6,203 nt of DNA from an uncultured Candidatus Saccharibacteria bacterium (GTDB taxonomy: Bacteria; Patescibacteriota; Saccharimonadia; Saccharimonadales; Saccharimonadaceae). Location: assembly GCA_945916045.1 (NCBI GenBank), contig CAMEGH010000035.1, positions 1-6,203 on the forward strand. The letters are read 5' to 3'. The translations under genes were made by a program, and so were the position numbers. The first letter of the stretch is position 1. The number at the start of each line of letters is the position of its first letter. The notes below the pieces were generated by a model that did no database searches, had not been told where the DNA came from, and saw nothing but the letters and a program-made list of their open reading frames with translations. This document shows, piece after piece, positions 5,289-6,203 of the stretch.

Positions 5289-5699
5289 TTATTCTTCTGC
5301 AAATGTTCCAACGAAGAAGTTGACCACCGCGTAGGCAAGGATTGCCACGATAATACCAACAATCGCGTAAAGGATAGTGTTTTTGGCCGCCGTAACTGCA
5401 CCTTGGTCACCACCAGATACTACGTAGCGAATACCACCAACGATAAGCATAATCACGCTAATCGCACCAATGATAAAGAGCAATACGTCGGTAATGCGCT
5501 TAAACATACCTTCGTCGCCGTCAAGGCGCTCTGGCTGGTCGGCACCTCGTGCCTGATCAGCACCAGTTCGAATACCGATTTCTTGTGCGTAGGTGGGTTG
5601 ATCGATTGCCGCCTCAACCACAAGTGATGCGGTCAAACCACCAAGCATCAACAAAGCTGCTAATGGCGCGTTCTTTAACAGAGTTTTTAGTTTTTTCAT
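5289..5699 (-). CDS. Pilin-like two-helix membrane protein (type IV secretion pilin, TrbC/VirB2-like)
   Basis: Proteins of this kind are exported, cleaved and held in the membrane by two helices, and in secretion systems they polymerise into a pilus. The 136-residue product begins with a basic signal peptide (MKKLKTLLKN, then a hydrophobic stretch 11-30). Cleavage is plausible after TYA at 38 or VEA at 30. A short polar segment (about 39-65) precedes two hydrophobic helices at about 71-93 and 107-131, joined by a loop with SGGDQG and ending FAEE. The C-terminal ~70 residues closely match the neighbour upstream. Start ATG 5699: the only purine-rich ribosome site, AAAGGA (5711-5716), is 11 bases away, longer than usual. 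A TATAAT lies upstream and a strong terminator downstream. Family assignment rests on architecture and recalled family features. Whether it forms a pilus is inference. Confidence 0.8.
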   Translation of the reverse strand: MKKLKTLLKNAPLAALLMLGGLTASLVVEAAIDQPTYAQEIGIRTGADQARGADQPERLDGDEGMFKRITDVLLFIIGAISVIMLIVGGIRYVVSGGDQGAVTAAKNTILYAIVGIIVAILAYAVVNFFVGTFAEE

Positions 5700-5743
5700 T
5701 CTATTTCTATTCCTTTCTTTTCTGAAATATATCAGTTGCTACT

Positions 5744-5749
5744 ATTATA
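5744..5749 (-). promoter_or_regulatory. -10 element for the downstream pilin-like gene
   Basis: A perfect TATAAT on the minus strand would start transcription near 5737, giving a leader of about 38 bases. No convincing -35 is seen 16-18 bases upstream, and the surroundings are AT-rich, so this could be chance. If real, the gene can be expressed apart from its upstream paralogue. I see no terminator with a T tract between the two genes. Confidence 0.45.
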
Positions 5750-5790
5750 CAATAATATATTGGTAAAATACTAGTGTTTTTGAGTAATTA

Positions 5791-6177
5791 TTACTCCGCA
5801 AAGCTACTGATAACAAAGTTAACAATTGCGTAGGCCAGAATTGCCACAATCAACCCAATGACTGCGTACATAATAGTATCTTTGGCAGCTTTGGCACGCC
5901 CGGCGTCTCCCGACGAAACGGCATACATAATACCACCAACAATAATGGCGATTACGGCCACCACGCCAAGCAAGAAGAGCAAAATATTAACAATTTTTGT
6001 AATGCTCGACTCAACTTCTGGGCCATCTTCTTGGCCAGTTGTGCCAGCACCGCTTAGCATTTCTTGCGCAGCATTACCTTGCGCCTGCGCGACAGTTGTA
6101 CCCACTACCGGCACCGCCACAGAGGCGAATACCAACATCCCTGCAACAACCCAACTTTTTTTCAATAGATTCTTCAT
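5791..6177 (-). CDS. Pilin-like two-helix membrane protein, paralogue of the adjacent gene
   Basis: This 128-residue product has the same design as its neighbour: a basic start (MKNLLKKSW), a hydrophobic signal core at about 9-27, and probable cleavage after AQA at 30-32. A polar, Gly/Glu-rich exposed segment (about 33-58) follows, then two helices (about 62-86 and 100-124) around a loop with SSGDAGRAKAAKD, ending SSFAE. About 40 of 69 C-terminal residues are identical to the neighbour, and the last 25 are nearly the same (VAILAYA-VNF in both). The signal and exposed segments hardly align. ATG 6177 has AAAGGA (6183-6188) at a 5-base spacing. Tandem stops (TAATAA) end it. It lies 91 bases upstream of its paralogue in the same direction. 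Its promoter is outside the window. Family identity is the TrbC/VirB2-like pilin type seen in Patescibacteria. Confidence 0.8.
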   Translation of the reverse strand: MKNLLKKSWVVAGMLVFASVAVPVVGTTVAQAQGNAAQEMLSGAGTTGQEDGPEVESSITKIVNILLFLLGVVAVIAIIVGGIMYAVSSGDAGRAKAAKDTIMYAVIGLIVAILAYAIVNFVISSFAE

Positions 6178-6180
6178 TCC

Positions 6181-6191
6181 ATTCCTTTCTT
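6181..6191 (-). promoter_or_regulatory. Ribosome binding site shared in sequence with the paralogous gene
   Basis: The minus-strand 11-mer AAGAAAGGAAT is identical to the one before the other pilin-like gene (5709-5719). Here its AAAGGA core is 5 bases from the ATG. In the other gene it is 11 bases away, so the leaders share origin but differ in spacing. Confidence 0.6.
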
Positions 6192-6203
6192 ATCCACCCT
6201 GAT

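Noticed and set aside
5202..5627. A 141-residue plus-strand open frame opposite the first pilin-like gene
   Set aside because: It starts within the hsp20 terminator tail, crosses the GC-rich hairpin, and its coding pattern is the complement of the clear two-helix protein on the other strand.
5782..5796. Palindrome GAGTAAT-T-ATTACTC at the end of the upstream pilin-like gene
   Set aside because: It includes the tandem stop codons, is AT-rich with a one-base centre, and has no T run after it on the minus strand, so I do not call it a terminator.

Overview
This 6.2 kb contig end comes from a small-genome bacterium, most likely Patescibacteria/CPR and perhaps Candidatus Saccharibacteria. The lineage call is an inference. 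It rests on two adjacent genes for tiny two-helix proteins with signal peptides, of the type IV secretion pilin-like (TrbC/VirB2-like) kind common in that group, on a valyl-tRNA synthetase with group-atypical wording around its catalytic motifs, and on the compact gene order. The genetic code looks standard: the 531 readable codons of the synthetase contain no in-frame TGA, and TGA ends the HIT gene.

Bases 1-51 are not genomic. They match the Illumina P7 adapter, an 8-base index and the TruSeq read-2 primer site. The biological sequence starts at base 52, inside valS, so the apparent GTG start of that reading frame at base 35 lies in adapter.

Layout: (1) the C-terminal ~60% of valS (+) runs to 1648. 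One base beyond its stop is the stop of a convergent small His/Lys-rich gene of unknown function (-), which has a near-consensus promoter. (2) A two-gene minus-strand unit follows, HIT-family hydrolase then rlmH, joined by an ATGA stop/start overlap. Its extended -10 promoter sits so close to the ATG that the transcript is predicted to be leaderless. (3) Bases 2941-3652 hold a plus-strand protein-coding remnant broken by one stop and two frameshifts, followed by an intact terminator. (4) A tRNA-Ser(UGA) gene (-) is flanked by a 15-bp perfect inverted repeat on its 3' side, and its promoter overlaps the 3' end of comF. (5) comF (-) and an Hsp20 gene (+) diverge from promoters that overlap on opposite strands. 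(6) Two paralogous pilin-like genes (-) close the window, with a strong terminator after the downstream one.

Functionally, the window mixes translation (ValRS, RlmH, tRNA-Ser), protein quality control (Hsp20), DNA uptake (ComF) and cell-surface or secretion parts (pilin-like pair). ComF next to pilin-like genes is suggestive of DNA uptake, but they are separated by hsp20 and two terminators and are not one operon. I see no clearly new system. The observations most worth checking are the broken gene, the leaderless HIT/rlmH transcript, the overlapping comF/hsp20 promoters and the pilin-like pair.
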